DNA of 64,000 nucleotides from Ensifer oleiphilus (GTDB lineage Bacteria > Pseudomonadota > Alphaproteobacteria > Rhizobiales > Rhizobiaceae): NCBI RefSeq assembly GCF_013371465.1, contig NZ_JABWDU010000001.1, positions 1,107,794 to 1,171,793 on the forward strand. Direction: 5' to 3'. Of this stretch, positions 27,345 to 36,059 are shown in pieces (position 1 is the first letter of the stretch; each line of letters opens with the position of its first letter). The translations under genes and the position numbers were made by a program. The notes under the pieces were generated by a model, which was not told the DNA's origin, ran no database searches, and saw nothing but the letters and a program-made list of their open reading frames with translations.

Positions 27345-28583
27345 ATGTCCGCCATATCGGGAGCATCTGCGCCGTCCAGCGTTCGCCAGGAAATGCCCTG
27401 GCTGATCATCGTCGCCGGCTCGATCGTCGCGATGCTCACCTTCGGCCCGCGCTCGGCGATGGGCTTTTTCCAGCTGCCGATGCTGGCAGAGACCGGGTGG
27501 GACCGCACGACCTTCGGTCTGGCGATGGCGTTGCAGAACCTCTGCTGGGGTGTGAGCCAACCTTTCTTCGGCGCGATCGCCGACAAGTTCGGCACCTGGC
27601 GCGTGCTGACTATGTCCGGGCTCCTCTACGCCTCGGGCCTGTTGATCATGGCCCATGCCGACGCGCCGATCTGGCTGCATATCGGTGGCGGCGTGCTGAT
27701 CGGCATGGCCGTCGGCTCCGGCTCGTTCGGCATCCTGCTGTCCGCGTTTGCCCGCAACGTCACGCCCGAGCAGCGCTCGATGGCCTTCGGTATCTGCACG
27801 GCGGCAGGGTCTGCCGGCATGTTCCTGTTCGCGCCGCTGAGCCAGGGGCTGATCTCGGCCTACGGCTGGTCCGACAGCCTCGTCTATCTCGGCATCCTGA
27901 TGCTGCTCGTACCGCTCTTTGCCATTCCTTTGCGCGGCAACTCGTCCTCCGGCAGCCAGTCGGAGGCGCAGTACAAGCAGTCGATCGGTGAGGCTCTGAA
28001 GGAGGCGCTCGGGCACAAGAGTTACCTGCTGCTGGTCTCGGGCTTCTTCGTCTGCGGCTATCAAGTGGCGTTCATCACCGCGCATTTTCCCGCCTATATC
28101 GGCGATATCGGTATCGACGCCCGTTACGCCGTGATCGCGCTGGCGCTGATCGGCTTCTTCAACATCATTGGCTCGCTATCGGCAGGCTTCATCGCGCAAC
28201 GCTACTCCAAACCCTATTTCCTGGCGTGGATCTACATTGCCCGGTCTGTCGCCGTCACCGCGTTCCTGCTTTTACCGCAGTCGCCGACGTCGGTGATCGT
28301 CTTTGCTATCGTCATGGGCCTGCTCTGGCTTTCGACCGTGCCGCCGACAAACGCGCTTGTCGCCATCATGTTCGGCACGCGCCATCTCGGACTGCTTGGC
28401 GGCATCGTCTTTCTGTCGCACCAGGTGGGCTCGTTCCTGGGCGTGTGGATGGGCGGATATCTCTACGATCACTTCGGATCCTACGATCCGGTGTGGTGGC
28501 TGGGCGTGGCGCTTGGCCTGTTTGCCGCCGTCGTTCATTGGCCGATCGAGGAGAAAGCCGTTCTCCGTCCGGCCATGGCCTGA
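27345..28583 (+). CDS. MFS transporter, monocarboxylate/oxalate-formate-like
   Basis: A 412-residue permease with about twelve hydrophobic helices. Conserved MFS elements include FGAIADKFGTWRVLTMSGLL after helix 2 and PEQRSMAFGICTAAGSAGMF between helices 4 and 5. The overall pattern (GLAMALQNLCWGVSQPFFG) matches the monocarboxylate-type MFS branch. Start ATG 27345 has CAGGAGAAG at 27332-27340. It follows the AraC gene on the same strand and ends at a strong terminator. Confidence 0.88.
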   Translation: MSAISGASAPSSVRQEMPWLIIVAGSIVAMLTFGPRSAMGFFQLPMLAETGWDRTTFGLAMALQNLCWGVSQPFFGAIADKFGTWRVLTMSGLLYASGLLIMAHADAPIWLHIGGGVLIGMAVGSGSFGILLSAFARNVTPEQRSMAFGICTAAGSAGMFLFAPLSQGLISAYGWSDSLVYLGILMLLVPLFAIPLRGNSSSGSQSEAQYKQSIGEALKEALGHKSYLLLVSGFFVCGYQVAFITAHFPAYIGDIGIDARYAVIALALIGFFNIIGSLSAGFIAQRYSKPYFLAWIYIARSVAVTAFLLLPQSPTSVIVFAIVMGLLWLSTVPPTNALVAIMFGTRHLGLLGGIVFLSHQVGSFLGVWMGGYLYDHFGSYDPVWWLGVALGLFAAVVHWPIEEKAVLRPAMA

Positions 28584-28593
28584 AGAAAACCGT

Positions 28594-28626
28594 GAACGGA
28601 ACGTCGCGAAATGCGACGTTCCGTTC
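28594..28626 (+). terminator. Terminator after the MFS gene
   Basis: GAACGGAACGTCGC (28594-28607) pairs perfectly with GCGACGTTCCGTTC (28613-28626), loop GAAAT. The stem is 14 bp, 11 bases after the stop. The T-run is weak (TTGAAATCT). Confidence 0.75.
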
Positions 28627-28688
28627 TTGAAATCTGTCACAAAACTTTCTAAATCAACCCATGCGGCTTTGCCGCTTTTGTTTTGGTT

Positions 28689-28715
28689 CAATTATGCTCA
28701 AGTTGAGCATAATTG
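28689..28715. promoter_or_regulatory. 27-bp palindrome, probable operator of the nadABC operon
   Basis: CAATTATGCTCAA (28689-28701) and TTGAGCATAATTG (28703-28715) are perfect 13-base arms around a single G. The site lies 37 bp upstream of nadA, where a repressor would block the promoter. The likely binding protein is the NAD regulator encoded at 33021-34001. A small GC hairpin, CCGCCC with GGGCGG (28721-28739), lies between palindrome and Shine-Dalgarno. Confidence 0.75.
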
Positions 28716-28752
28716 AAGAGCCGCCCGAGAGAGGGGCGGAGAGGAGACTTCG

Positions 28753-29832
28753 ATGACGCAGCTTGATTCCCGCACGCAGGGCGTGGCGAACCCGGTTTTT
28801 GTCAGCGCCGCCCAGCGCTTCGGCATCATCGAAAGACCCGAGCTTGCCTTTACGCCGGCAGTGGCGCGCGAAACGGAGCACCTCTACGAGAAGGTGAAGG
28901 ACTTCATTCCCGCGATCGAGTGGCCGGTCTATGCGCCCTATGTTCACGCCATCAACCGGCTGAAGAAGGAGCGCAACGCCGTCATCCTCGCGCACAATTA
29001 CCAGACGCCTGATATCTTCCATTGTGTCGCCGATATCGTCGGCGACTCGCTGCAGCTCGCCCGCGACGCCGCCAAGGTCGATGCCGAAATCATCATCCAG
29101 TGCGGCGTCCACTTCATGGCTGAGACCTCGAAGCTGTTGAGCCCGGAAAAGACGGTGTTGATCCCGGACGGCAAGGCCGGCTGCTCGCTGTCGGAATCGA
29201 TCACCGGAGCGGACGTGCGGCTGCTGAAGCAGCGCTACCCCGGCGTTCCCGTCGTTACCTATGTCAACACCTCGGCCGACGTGAAGGCCGAAACCGATAT
29301 CTGCTGCACCTCGTCGAACGTGCTTGCGGTCGTGGAAAGCTTCGCCTCGGACACGGTGCTGTGCATTCCCGACGAATATCTGGCGATGAACGTCGCGCGC
29401 CAGACCAACAAGAAGATCCTCACCTGGAAGGGCCACTGCGAGGTGCACGAGCGCTTCACCGCCGCTGAACTCCTCGCCTACAAGGAAGCCCATCCGGGCA
29501 TCGAGATCATCGGCCATCCCGAGTGTCACCCGGATGTGATCGCCGTCTGCGATTTCGCCGGCTCGACATCGGGCATGATCAATTACGTCAAGGACAATCG
29601 CCCGTCGAAGGTGCTGCTTGTCACCGAATGCTCGATGGCGTCGAACATCCAGGCAGAGATCGAGGGGGTCGAGTTCATCAAGCCTTGCAACCTCTGTCCG
29701 CACATGAAGCGTATCACCCTGCCGAAGATCCTCGACAGCCTGCTGACGATGACGGAAGAGGTTCTGGTGGATCCGGCGATCGCCGATCGGGCGCGCCTTG
29801 CAGTCGAGCGCATGGTCAACCTCAAGCAATAA
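28753..29832 (+). CDS. nadA: Quinolinate synthase
   Basis: NadA condenses iminoaspartate with dihydroxyacetone phosphate to quinolinate using a [4Fe-4S] cluster. The 359 residues contain the three expected ligand regions: IIQCGVHF (C117), HPECHPDV (C258) and [11 protein letters not shown] (C315, with C312 nearby). [20 protein letters not shown] (81-100) is the conserved substrate loop. GAGAGGAG precedes the ATG. It is the first gene of nadABC, and the upstream palindrome suggests repression when NAD is plentiful. Confidence 0.96.
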   Translation: MTQLDSRTQGVANPVFVSAAQRFGIIERPELAFTPAVARETEHLYEKVKDFIPAIEWPVYAPYVHAINRLKKERNAVILAHNYQTPDIFHCVADIVGDSLQLARDAAKVDAEIIIQCGVHFMAETSKLLSPEKTVLIPDGKAGCSLSESITGADVRLLKQRYPGVPVVTYVNTSADVKAETDICCTSSNVLAVVESFASDTVLCIPDEYLAMNVARQTNKKILTWKGHCEVHERFTAAELLAYKEAHPGIEIIGHPECHPDVIAVCDFAGSTSGMINYVKDNRPSKVLLVTECSMASNIQAEIEGVEFIKPCNLCPHMKRITLPKILDSLLTMTEEVLVDPAIADRARLAVERMVNLKQ

Positions 29833-29887
29833 CACCTGCCGGGCGAAAGGCCCGGCATACAAGCATGCGCTGGAGGAGAGCCGTATC

Positions 29888-31486
29888 ATGCTGAGAGATC
29901 ATTTCCGCCCGCAATCCTTCAACGGGATTGACGACATCGTCATCGTCGGCGGTGGCCTTGCAGGCCTCTTCTGCGCGCTGAAGCTCAGCCCTCGGCCGGT
30001 CACCATTCTTGCCGCCGCACCGATCGGCCACGGCGCCTCGTCGGCCTGGGCGCAAGGGGGCATCGCCGCAGCGATGAGCCCGGGCGACACCTTTGAAAAA
30101 CACGTCGCCGACACGCTGACCGCGGGAGCAGGCATCGTCGACGAGAAGATGACGCGCATGATGGTGGCCGAAGGCCCGGCCCGCATCCACGATCTCCTCG
30201 AATATGGCGTCCCCTTCGACCGCGATCTCGAAGGCAAGTTGATCCTGTCGCGCGAGGCCGCTCATTCGGAGCGCCGCATTGTCCGCGTCAAGGGTGACAT
30301 GGCCGGCAAGGCGATCATGGAAGCGCTGATCACGGCGGTGCGCAACACGCCGTCGATCCGCGTCATCGAAGGCTACGTGGTCGAAGAGCTGGTGCGCGAG
30401 GGCCGCTTCATCTCCGGCGTCATCGCCAGGCCGGATGCCGGCCAGTCGAAGAAACGTGTTTCGTTCCCGGCGCGCGCCGTGGTCCTTTGCTCCGGCGGCA
30501 TCGGCCACCTCTACGCGGTGACGACCAACCCATGGGAAGCCTGCGGCCAGGGTCTCGGAATGGCGGCCAGGGCAGGGGCGATCATCGCCGATCCGGAATT
30601 CGTCCAGTTCCATCCGACGGCCATCAACATCGGCAAGGATCCGGCGCCACTGGCGACCGAGGCCCTGCGCGGCGATGGCGCACATCTCGTCAATTCGGCC
30701 GGGCATCGCTTCATGCTCGACATTCACCCGGATGGCGAGCTTGCCCCGCGCGACATCGTCTCGCGTGGCGTGTTTGCCGAGGTCCAGGCCGGGCGCGGCG
30801 CGTTTCTCGATTGCACCAAGGCGGTCGGCAAGCATTTTCCGGACATGTTCCCGACTGTCTATGCTTCCTGCATCGGTGCCGGCATCGATCCGGTGACGCA
30901 AGCCATCCCCGCCGTGCCTGCGGTGCATTACCACATGGGCGGCGTGTTGACGGATGCCGAGGGGCGCACTTCGATCGACGGCCTCTGGGCGGCGGGCGAA
31001 GTGACATCGACCGGCGTGCACGGCGCCAACCGTCTCGCCTCTAATTCGCTGCTGGAGGCCGTGGTCTTTGCCGCGCGCATCGCGGAAAACATCAAGGGCA
31101 CACTGCCGACGCCGCAACTGACCCAATGGGGCGACAATGCCGGCGAGAACGACGATCCGGTCACGGTGGAAGACAGCCCGCAGCTCACGGTTCTGCGCGG
31201 TCTGATGAGCGAGTGCGTCGGCGTGGTCAGGACGCGCGAAAGCCTGTTGCGGGCAATTCGACAAATCTCGGCGCTCGAGCGCGACAACGCTCGCATGCGC
31301 TTCACCAACATCCTGACCACCGCCAAGCTGATTGCCGTCGGCGCGCTTCGCCGCACCGAGAGCCGCGGCGGCCACTATCGCGCCGATTGCCCTTCGGAGC
31401 AGCCGGAATGGCGCCGCCGCACCTACCTGACGCTCGCCGAGGCCAACCGCGTGGCGGCCGAGGTGGCGGAAACCGAAACGGCCTGA
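29888..31486 (+). CDS. nadB: L-aspartate oxidase
   Basis: NadB is the FAD enzyme that oxidises L-aspartate to iminoaspartate, the substrate of NadA. The N-terminal dinucleotide motif [16 protein letters not shown] is near 18-33; [12 protein letters not shown] (about 52-63) is the flavin-contact motif of the family. [20 protein letters not shown] (about 363-382) closes the FAD site. The protein has 532 residues, complete. ATG 29888 has GGAGGAGAG at 29871-29879. It is 55 bp after nadA and 55 bp before nadC. Confidence 0.95.
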   Translation: MLRDHFRPQSFNGIDDIVIVGGGLAGLFCALKLSPRPVTILAAAPIGHGASSAWAQGGIAAAMSPGDTFEKHVADTLTAGAGIVDEKMTRMMVAEGPARIHDLLEYGVPFDRDLEGKLILSREAAHSERRIVRVKGDMAGKAIMEALITAVRNTPSIRVIEGYVVEELVREGRFISGVIARPDAGQSKKRVSFPARAVVLCSGGIGHLYAVTTNPWEACGQGLGMAARAGAIIADPEFVQFHPTAINIGKDPAPLATEALRGDGAHLVNSAGHRFMLDIHPDGELAPRDIVSRGVFAEVQAGRGAFLDCTKAVGKHFPDMFPTVYASCIGAGIDPVTQAIPAVPAVHYHMGGVLTDAEGRTSIDGLWAAGEVTSTGVHGANRLASNSLLEAVVFAARIAENIKGTLPTPQLTQWGDNAGENDDPVTVEDSPQLTVLRGLMSECVGVVRTRESLLRAIRQISALERDNARMRFTNILTTAKLIAVGALRRTESRGGHYRADCPSEQPEWRRRTYLTLAEANRVAAEVAETETA

Positions 31487-31541
31487 CCATGACGACGTCA
31501 TGGCCGCGGCCTTGAGAATACAGACAGGGAACAACCACCAG

Positions 31542-32450
31542 ATGACCGCAGCCCTTCGCCCCGAACTGCCCGCCCTGATGGTCGAAGATCAGGTGCGTGC
31601 CGCCTTGCTCGAAGATCTCGGCCGCGCCGGCGACATCACCACCCTGTCGACCATCGGGCCGGAACTGACGGCAACGGCCGGCATGAATTCGCGGGATCCA
31701 GGCGTGATCGCCGGGCTCGAGCTGGCGCGCGCGGCGTTCCGGCTCGTCGATCCTTCCATCGTCTTCGAGGCTCTGGTTGCCGACGGCGACCGCGTGAAAC
31801 CGGGAACGGCGATTGCCCGGATCTCCGGTCGCGCCCGGGGGCTTCTCTCAGCCGAGCGTGTCGGCTTGAACTTCCTCATGCATCTCTCGGGCATTGCCAC
31901 CTACACGGCGAAATTTGCCGACGAGATTGCCCACACCCGTGCAAAAGTCTGCTGCACGCGCAAGACGATCCCTGGGCTGCGGGCGCTGGAGAAATACGCC
32001 GTTCGTCTCGGCGGTGGTTCAAACCATCGCTACGGCCTCGACGACGCCGTGCTGATCAAGGACAACCACATTGCTGTCGCCGGCGGCGTTGCCGGTGCCG
32101 TGCACGCCGCTCGCGCCTATTGCGGTCATCTGGTCAAGATCGAGATCGAGGTCGATGGCCTCGACCAGATGCGTGAGGCGCTGACGGCAGCACCCGACGT
32201 CATCCTGCTCGACAACATGGGTCCTGAGCGCCTGCGCGAAGCCGTGGCCATCAATGCCGCCCATTGGCAGCTTTCCGGCGGTGCCTATGCCGCCGATCCC
32301 AGGCGCACGCGTTTGGAAGCTTCGGGCAACGTTAGGATCGACACGGTCCGCGCCATCGCCGAGACAGGCGTCGACTATATCTCGACCTCCAAGATCACCA
32401 TGGCGGCACCGACGCTCGATATCGGTCTCGACATCGCGATCAAGCGCTAA
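31542..32450 (+). CDS. nadC: Nicotinate-nucleotide pyrophosphorylase (quinolinate phosphoribosyltransferase)
   Basis: NadC converts quinolinate and PRPP to nicotinate mononucleotide. Motifs: ALLEDLGRAGDITT near the start, RTR-like AHTRAKVCCTRKTIPGLRAL (about 130-149), the Lys/His ring around VRLGGGSNHRYGLDDAVLIK (about 155-174), IEIEVDGLDQ and the C-terminal VDYISTSKITMAAP. The protein has 302 residues. It is the last gene of nadABC; no clear terminator follows. The stop is within a short repeat-like region. Confidence 0.95.
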   Translation: MTAALRPELPALMVEDQVRAALLEDLGRAGDITTLSTIGPELTATAGMNSRDPGVIAGLELARAAFRLVDPSIVFEALVADGDRVKPGTAIARISGRARGLLSAERVGLNFLMHLSGIATYTAKFADEIAHTRAKVCCTRKTIPGLRALEKYAVRLGGGSNHRYGLDDAVLIKDNHIAVAGGVAGAVHAARAYCGHLVKIEIEVDGLDQMREALTAAPDVILLDNMGPERLREAVAINAAHWQLSGGAYAADPRRTRLEASGNVRIDTVRAIAETGVDYISTSKITMAAPTLDIGLDIAIKR

Positions 32451-32561
32451 ATCACGTGATGCGTAGCGGTCGCCAAAGCGCTTGAGGCGTGCCAGGCAAG
32501 GCCTTGAATCGATTCCGGTTTAAAGAACTGTCCAGCGACCGTCGCGCAATTGAGTCCGGCG

Positions 32562-32876
32562 TTATCGCTGCTGAATGAACGGACAGACGACGCGTTGGTC
32601 GATGGTGATCTCCGTGCCGCAGTCATAGCGGCAGATTTTGAACTGCCCTCGCATGTCCTGGCCGTTGAGATTGCAGATCGTCACCCCAGGTTGGCCGCCG
32701 CCCATCGGGCTGTTCTTGAAATAGTCGGGGATCGCCTTGTTCCCTTGCGGGTTCGGCACGACAGGCTGGTCCGAACGGTTGTTGAAATAGTCGGGGACCG
32801 CGTTGTTCCCCTGCGGGTTCGGCAGGAGATGCTGATCCGTCAGCAGGCTGGTGAGCAGCGCAAGCGCAAGCAACAT
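32562..32876 (-). CDS. Small exported protein with an internal repeat, 104 aa
   Basis: I do not recognise a family. The N-terminus (MLLALALLTSLL) is hydrophobic, like a short signal peptide. Two copies of a 16-residue motif follow: LPNPQGNNAVPDYFNN and VPNPQGNKAIPDYFKN, separated by RSDQPV. The C-terminal half has four Cys (TICNLN, KICRYDCG, VVCPF), which suggests two disulphides outside the cytoplasm. GAGGAA lies eight bases before the ATG. It is encoded against the nad operon direction, between nadC and the NAD regulator. Confidence 0.72.
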   Translation of the reverse strand: MLLALALLTSLLTDQHLLPNPQGNNAVPDYFNNRSDQPVVPNPQGNKAIPDYFKNSPMGGGQPGVTICNLNGQDMRGQFKICRYDCGTEITIDQRVVCPFIQQR

Positions 32877-33020
32877 TTATTCTTCCTCGGCGGCAGAGCC
32901 GGCACTTTATCTAAGTGAAGGAATATAGCGCCCACTGGCCGAAGTGTTAGATGCAGCCCGCATTTAACCCCGCGACAGCCATTTTATCGCCAGCAAGACT
33001 GCTCGGCCGCTTCCGGAGTG

Positions 33021-34001
33021 TTATGCGGACGACGAGCGACCGCCCACTTTGAGGCCGGGTGCGGGGCGCTCGTCAAGGATTTGGCGTCGGAAGCGGAAGA
33101 GTGCGGCTGGCCTTCCGCCGGTCGACGCCAGCGTCATGCCGGTCGGCTCGACCAGCTCGGCGCCTTCGACAAGGCGCCGAAAATTCTGCTTGTGCAGGTG
33201 CCGGCCGGAAATCGCCTCCACGGTTGCCTGCAGATCGGTGAGAGTGAATTCGGGCGGCATCAGTTCGAAGATGACCGGCCGGTACTTGATCTTGCCGCGC
33301 AGGCGGGCGATCGCGGTCGCGACGATACGGCGGTGGTCGTGGCGCATGGCCTGCCCGGCGACGGCGCCGTCCTGCTCCCGGCTCCGGCCGTCGATCGCTG
33401 CCTCGCGCACGAGACCCGCCTCGTAGAGCAGTTCGTAGCGCTCGAGCACGCGCTCCTCGTCCCAGGGGAAATCGCCAAGACCAAAGGCAAGCCGGATGCG
33501 CGCGCGTCGTTGCGTGCTGGGCGCCATGCGATCGTCATCGGATGGGCCAAGCTCCCAGCGGGAGAGCGCGGGCAAGATCACCTGGTCAAGGATGACAGGG
33601 CGGCCCTGTCGCCAGTCTTCCCACGGCAGATAGCCGTACCAGTCGCGCCAATGCGCACCGGCCTCGGCCAGCCGCTCGGTGTTTTCGGTATCGGTTCGCG
33701 TCAGCGCGAGGTAGCCGACCGAGACCATATGCTTGCCCTCTTCGCCCGGCAGTCGTTGCCGCCCGCGGTCGCCGAAGGTGTAGAGCTGTTCGATATAGCC
33801 GAGCTTGAGCGCCGTGCGCTTTTCCACCCGGTCGCGAAGGCTGGTCTCGAAGGTGCGGTGACGGGCGGGATCGAAGGGGCCGAACGGCAGGCTGTCGTGC
33901 GCGTCGCCGTCCGCCTCGTTGATGGCGAGAATGCGTGGGCTGCGATTGACGACGGCGACGATGGCCGCGTTGAGACCAATTTCGACCGTGACTGCCTGCA
34001 T
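33021..34001 (-). CDS. nadQ: NAD biosynthesis regulator, NrtR-like (alphaproteobacterial NadQ type)
   Basis: The 326-residue protein looks like NrtR: an N-terminal Nudix-fold domain (TVEIGLNAAIVAVVNRSPRI, about 4-23) and a C-terminal winged helix with VIFELMPPEFTLTDLQATVE and LHKQNFRRLV (about 242-285). The catalytic Nudix box with its REL-EE-GL core is missing; the corresponding stretch reads FETSLRDRVEKRTAL, so it should sense rather than hydrolyse. This matches the COG4111-type 'NAD regulator in Alphaproteobacteria' as I remember it. It is the last gene of a four-gene operon, and its target is probably the nadA palindrome. Confidence 0.7.
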   Translation of the reverse strand: MQAVTVEIGLNAAIVAVVNRSPRILAINEADGDAHDSLPFGPFDPARHRTFETSLRDRVEKRTALKLGYIEQLYTFGDRGRQRLPGEEGKHMVSVGYLALTRTDTENTERLAEAGAHWRDWYGYLPWEDWRQGRPVILDQVILPALSRWELGPSDDDRMAPSTQRRARIRLAFGLGDFPWDEERVLERYELLYEAGLVREAAIDGRSREQDGAVAGQAMRHDHRRIVATAIARLRGKIKYRPVIFELMPPEFTLTDLQATVEAISGRHLHKQNFRRLVEGAELVEPTGMTLASTGGRPAALFRFRRQILDERPAPGLKVGGRSSSA

Positions 34002-34002
34002 C

Positions 34003-34542
34003 TCAGACGCCAACACCGGCTCCCTCGGCAACAAGCGGCAGCACGAAAGGGACATTGCCGTCCGTGTCCGCACCGCGCCCGATGGAGCGTACGGCAGCAA
34101 CCAGCCGTCCACCGCGCGACAGGACGGCGTCGCCGATTTCGACCAATCGCGTGTTCGGCGTCGCATAGGGCGAGGCAAGCCGCAGCCGCTCGACCAGGTC
34201 CTGGTCGTCCAGTTCGGGCTCGACGGCAAGCGCGGCGATAAGGGCGGCGGCCGGCGATCTTGAAACGCCCATCCAGCAATGAACGAGCATCGGACGCGTG
34301 CGGTCCCAGCCTTTGGCGAAGGCGACGATCTGCTGGACGTGCTCCTCCTGCGGTGCGATGAGCCCGCCGGTGCCGGCAAAGCTGATATCGTTCATCCCCA
34401 GTGTCAGGTGCCGTGCCTTGGAGATAACGGCCGGACGATGGAAGTCCTGGCCTTTGGCAACGAGGCTCAGCATTTCGGTGCAGCGGTGGCGCACAGCCAT
34501 TTCGGCTATTCGGGCCAGCGGCGATACGACGATGTGGGACAT
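34003..34542 (-). CDS. Protein tyrosine/dual-specificity phosphatase-like protein
   Basis: The 179-residue protein has the phosphatase loop VHCWMGVSRSP at 87-97, the HCX5RS signature with nucleophile Cys89 and Arg95. The upstream NDISFAGTGGLIAPQEEHVQ suggests a general-acid loop. The natural substrate is unknown. It lies one base from the downstream NAD regulator gene and abuts the HD gene upstream, so translation is probably coupled. The family is common in rhizobial genomes with this context. Confidence 0.85.
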   Translation of the reverse strand: MSHIVVSPLARIAEMAVRHRCTEMLSLVAKGQDFHRPAVISKARHLTLGMNDISFAGTGGLIAPQEEHVQQIVAFAKGWDRTRPMLVHCWMGVSRSPAAALIAALAVEPELDDQDLVERLRLASPYATPNTRLVEIGDAVLSRGGRLVAAVRSIGRGADTDGNVPFVLPLVAEGAGVGV

Positions 34543-35151
34543 TCAGGCATCCATCCTGGCTTTGGCGCGTTCCGTTTCGAGTGCAGCAAAGCGCTCGGTA
34601 AACAGCCGCTGGGCCTCGATGGCAGGCAAGGGTTCGATCAGCAGGCTGTCACGGGTAATGCCTCGTGGCTGCCCGAAAAATTTTCGTGCTTCTTCGGTCG
34701 AAAAGCCGGCAAGCACGGTGGCCTCGAAATAGGCGGCGACATGGTCTGCCTTCTTGATCCGGTCCTTGAGCTCCTTCGAGCAATGGGCAGGCAGCCCGAA
34801 GCGCAGATGGATGGCACTTTCCAGCCGGTTCTCGACCAGTTTGTAACCGCCCCCGACCACGGCCTTGAACGGAGAGATCATGTCGCCGATCACATATTCC
34901 GGTGCGTCATGCAGAAGTGCGAACAGGCAGTCGTCGGCTTTGCATTTGTAGCTGCGGCGAAAGATATCTTCCACCATCAGGCTGTGCTGGGCGACGGAAA
35001 AGGCGTGGTCGCCGGCGGTCTGGCCGTTCCAGCGGGCAACGCGGGCAAGGCCGTGGGCGATGTCGCTGATCTCGACGTCGAGCGGCGACGGGTCGAGCAG
35101 GTCAAGCCGCCGGCCGGAAAGCATGCGCTGCCAGGCACGCGCCGAAGTCAT
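34543..35151 (-). CDS. HD-domain hydrolase, YfbR-like
   Basis: The 202-residue protein carries AQHS (H56), LLHDAPEYVIGDM (79-91, HD pair H81-D82) and KKADHVAAYFEA (about 138-149), the pattern of YfbR-type 5'-deoxynucleotidases. The substrate may be a nucleoside monophosphate, but this is from fold similarity only. Its start overlaps the ygfZ stop as ATGA, and its stop abuts the phosphatase start. Nucleotide-metabolism genes together with an NAD regulator are a suggestive combination. Confidence 0.85.
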   Translation of the reverse strand: MTSARAWQRMLSGRRLDLLDPSPLDVEISDIAHGLARVARWNGQTAGDHAFSVAQHSLMVEDIFRRSYKCKADDCLFALLHDAPEYVIGDMISPFKAVVGGGYKLVENRLESAIHLRFGLPAHCSKELKDRIKKADHVAAYFEATVLAGFSTEEARKFFGQPRGITRDSLLIEPLPAIEAQRLFTERFAALETERAKARMDA

Positions 35152-35993
35152 GCGCTTGCCTCATCGGCTGAGGTTGGGAAGGCAAGCCCGGTCCATTCCG
35201 GAAGTGTCAACGTGACAGGGACGTCGCCCGCCAGAAGCTCAACGCCGTTCGCCATCGCTTCGCCTGCTTTATCGATCCGCACGATCGCGAGCGCCGATGC
35301 ACCGCGCACCGTGCCGAGCGCACCGATCGACTTGCCGTCGGCGGTGATCGCCGTGCCGCTTGGCGGAAGCGTCGACACGCCGGCGACGATCACCACGCGG
35401 CGACGGGGTGTGCCGCGGTGCTGCATGCGCGAAACCACTTCCTGGCCGACATAGCAGCCTTTGCGGAAGGAGAGAGCGCCGTTCTTGTCCATCAGCACAT
35501 CGTGTGGGAAGGCGTCCTGCAGCGCGTAATCGGGGCCGGAAACGGCAATGCCGGAGACGATCCGGAGTTGATCGAGGTCGGTGGCGGACGCCGCGTCCGT
35601 ATCGGCTTCGCCATACGAGCGAAACACCGCAGCACCCGCCTTTTCGAAGCGATGGTCGCGGTAACCGTCAGCCTGCGGCTCGTCGAAGACAACGATGGTG
35701 GGGGTCGCCGTGTCGAGCGCCAGCGTCACCGCCGAGCGCAGCTTGTACATGGTCAGCCGCTTCAACAGCGCCTCGGCCTGCTCGGCGGCGGTTTCCAGCC
35801 GAAAGCCGTCGCCTTCGCGGGAAATCATGAAATCGAACAGGATTTTGCCCTGCGGCGTCAAAAGCGCTCCAGGTCTGGCCTCATCCGGGGTGAGGGCATC
35901 GAGATCGGTGGTGATCAGACTCTGCAGGAGGTCTTCCGCGTCTTTGCCGGAAACGGAGACGATCGCGCGGTCGTCAAGGCGAACTCTGGGCAT
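35148..35993 (-). CDS. ygfZ: Folate-dependent Fe-S cluster assembly protein YgfZ
   Basis: YgfZ/IBA57-type protein that helps mature certain [4Fe-4S] enzymes with tetrahydrofolate. The signature RKGCYVGQEVVSRMQHRG (177-194) contains the conserved Cys180. The N-terminal GcvT-like fold begins VRLDDRAIVSVSGKDAEDLL. I chose the ATG at 35991-35993 rather than one six codons upstream because it fits the family N-terminus. It heads the operon ygfZ-HD-phosphatase-nadQ. NadA is an Fe-S enzyme, so a functional tie to NAD synthesis is possible but unproven. Confidence 0.9.
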   Translation of the reverse strand: MPRVRLDDRAIVSVSGKDAEDLLQSLITTDLDALTPDEARPGALLTPQGKILFDFMISREGDGFRLETAAEQAEALLKRLTMYKLRSAVTLALDTATPTIVVFDEPQADGYRDHRFEKAGAAVFRSYGEADTDAASATDLDQLRIVSGIAVSGPDYALQDAFPHDVLMDKNGALSFRKGCYVGQEVVSRMQHRGTPRRRVVIVAGVSTLPPSGTAITADGKSIGALGTVRGASALAIVRIDKAGEAMANGVELLAGDVPVTLTLPEWTGLAFPTSADEASA

Positions 35994-36059
35994 GGCTCGA
36001 ATCCTGTTCACATTGCCGAACAGGTAGGATGTTCAGGGATGAACGGCAAGCGTGTCGGC

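Noticed and set aside
29822-31534. 570-codon open frame antisense to nadB
   Set aside because: Shadow frame; nadB is unambiguous.
33018-34241. 407-codon forward frame over the NAD regulator and phosphatase
   Set aside because: The minus-strand genes have clear motifs and overlapping junctions; the forward frame has none.
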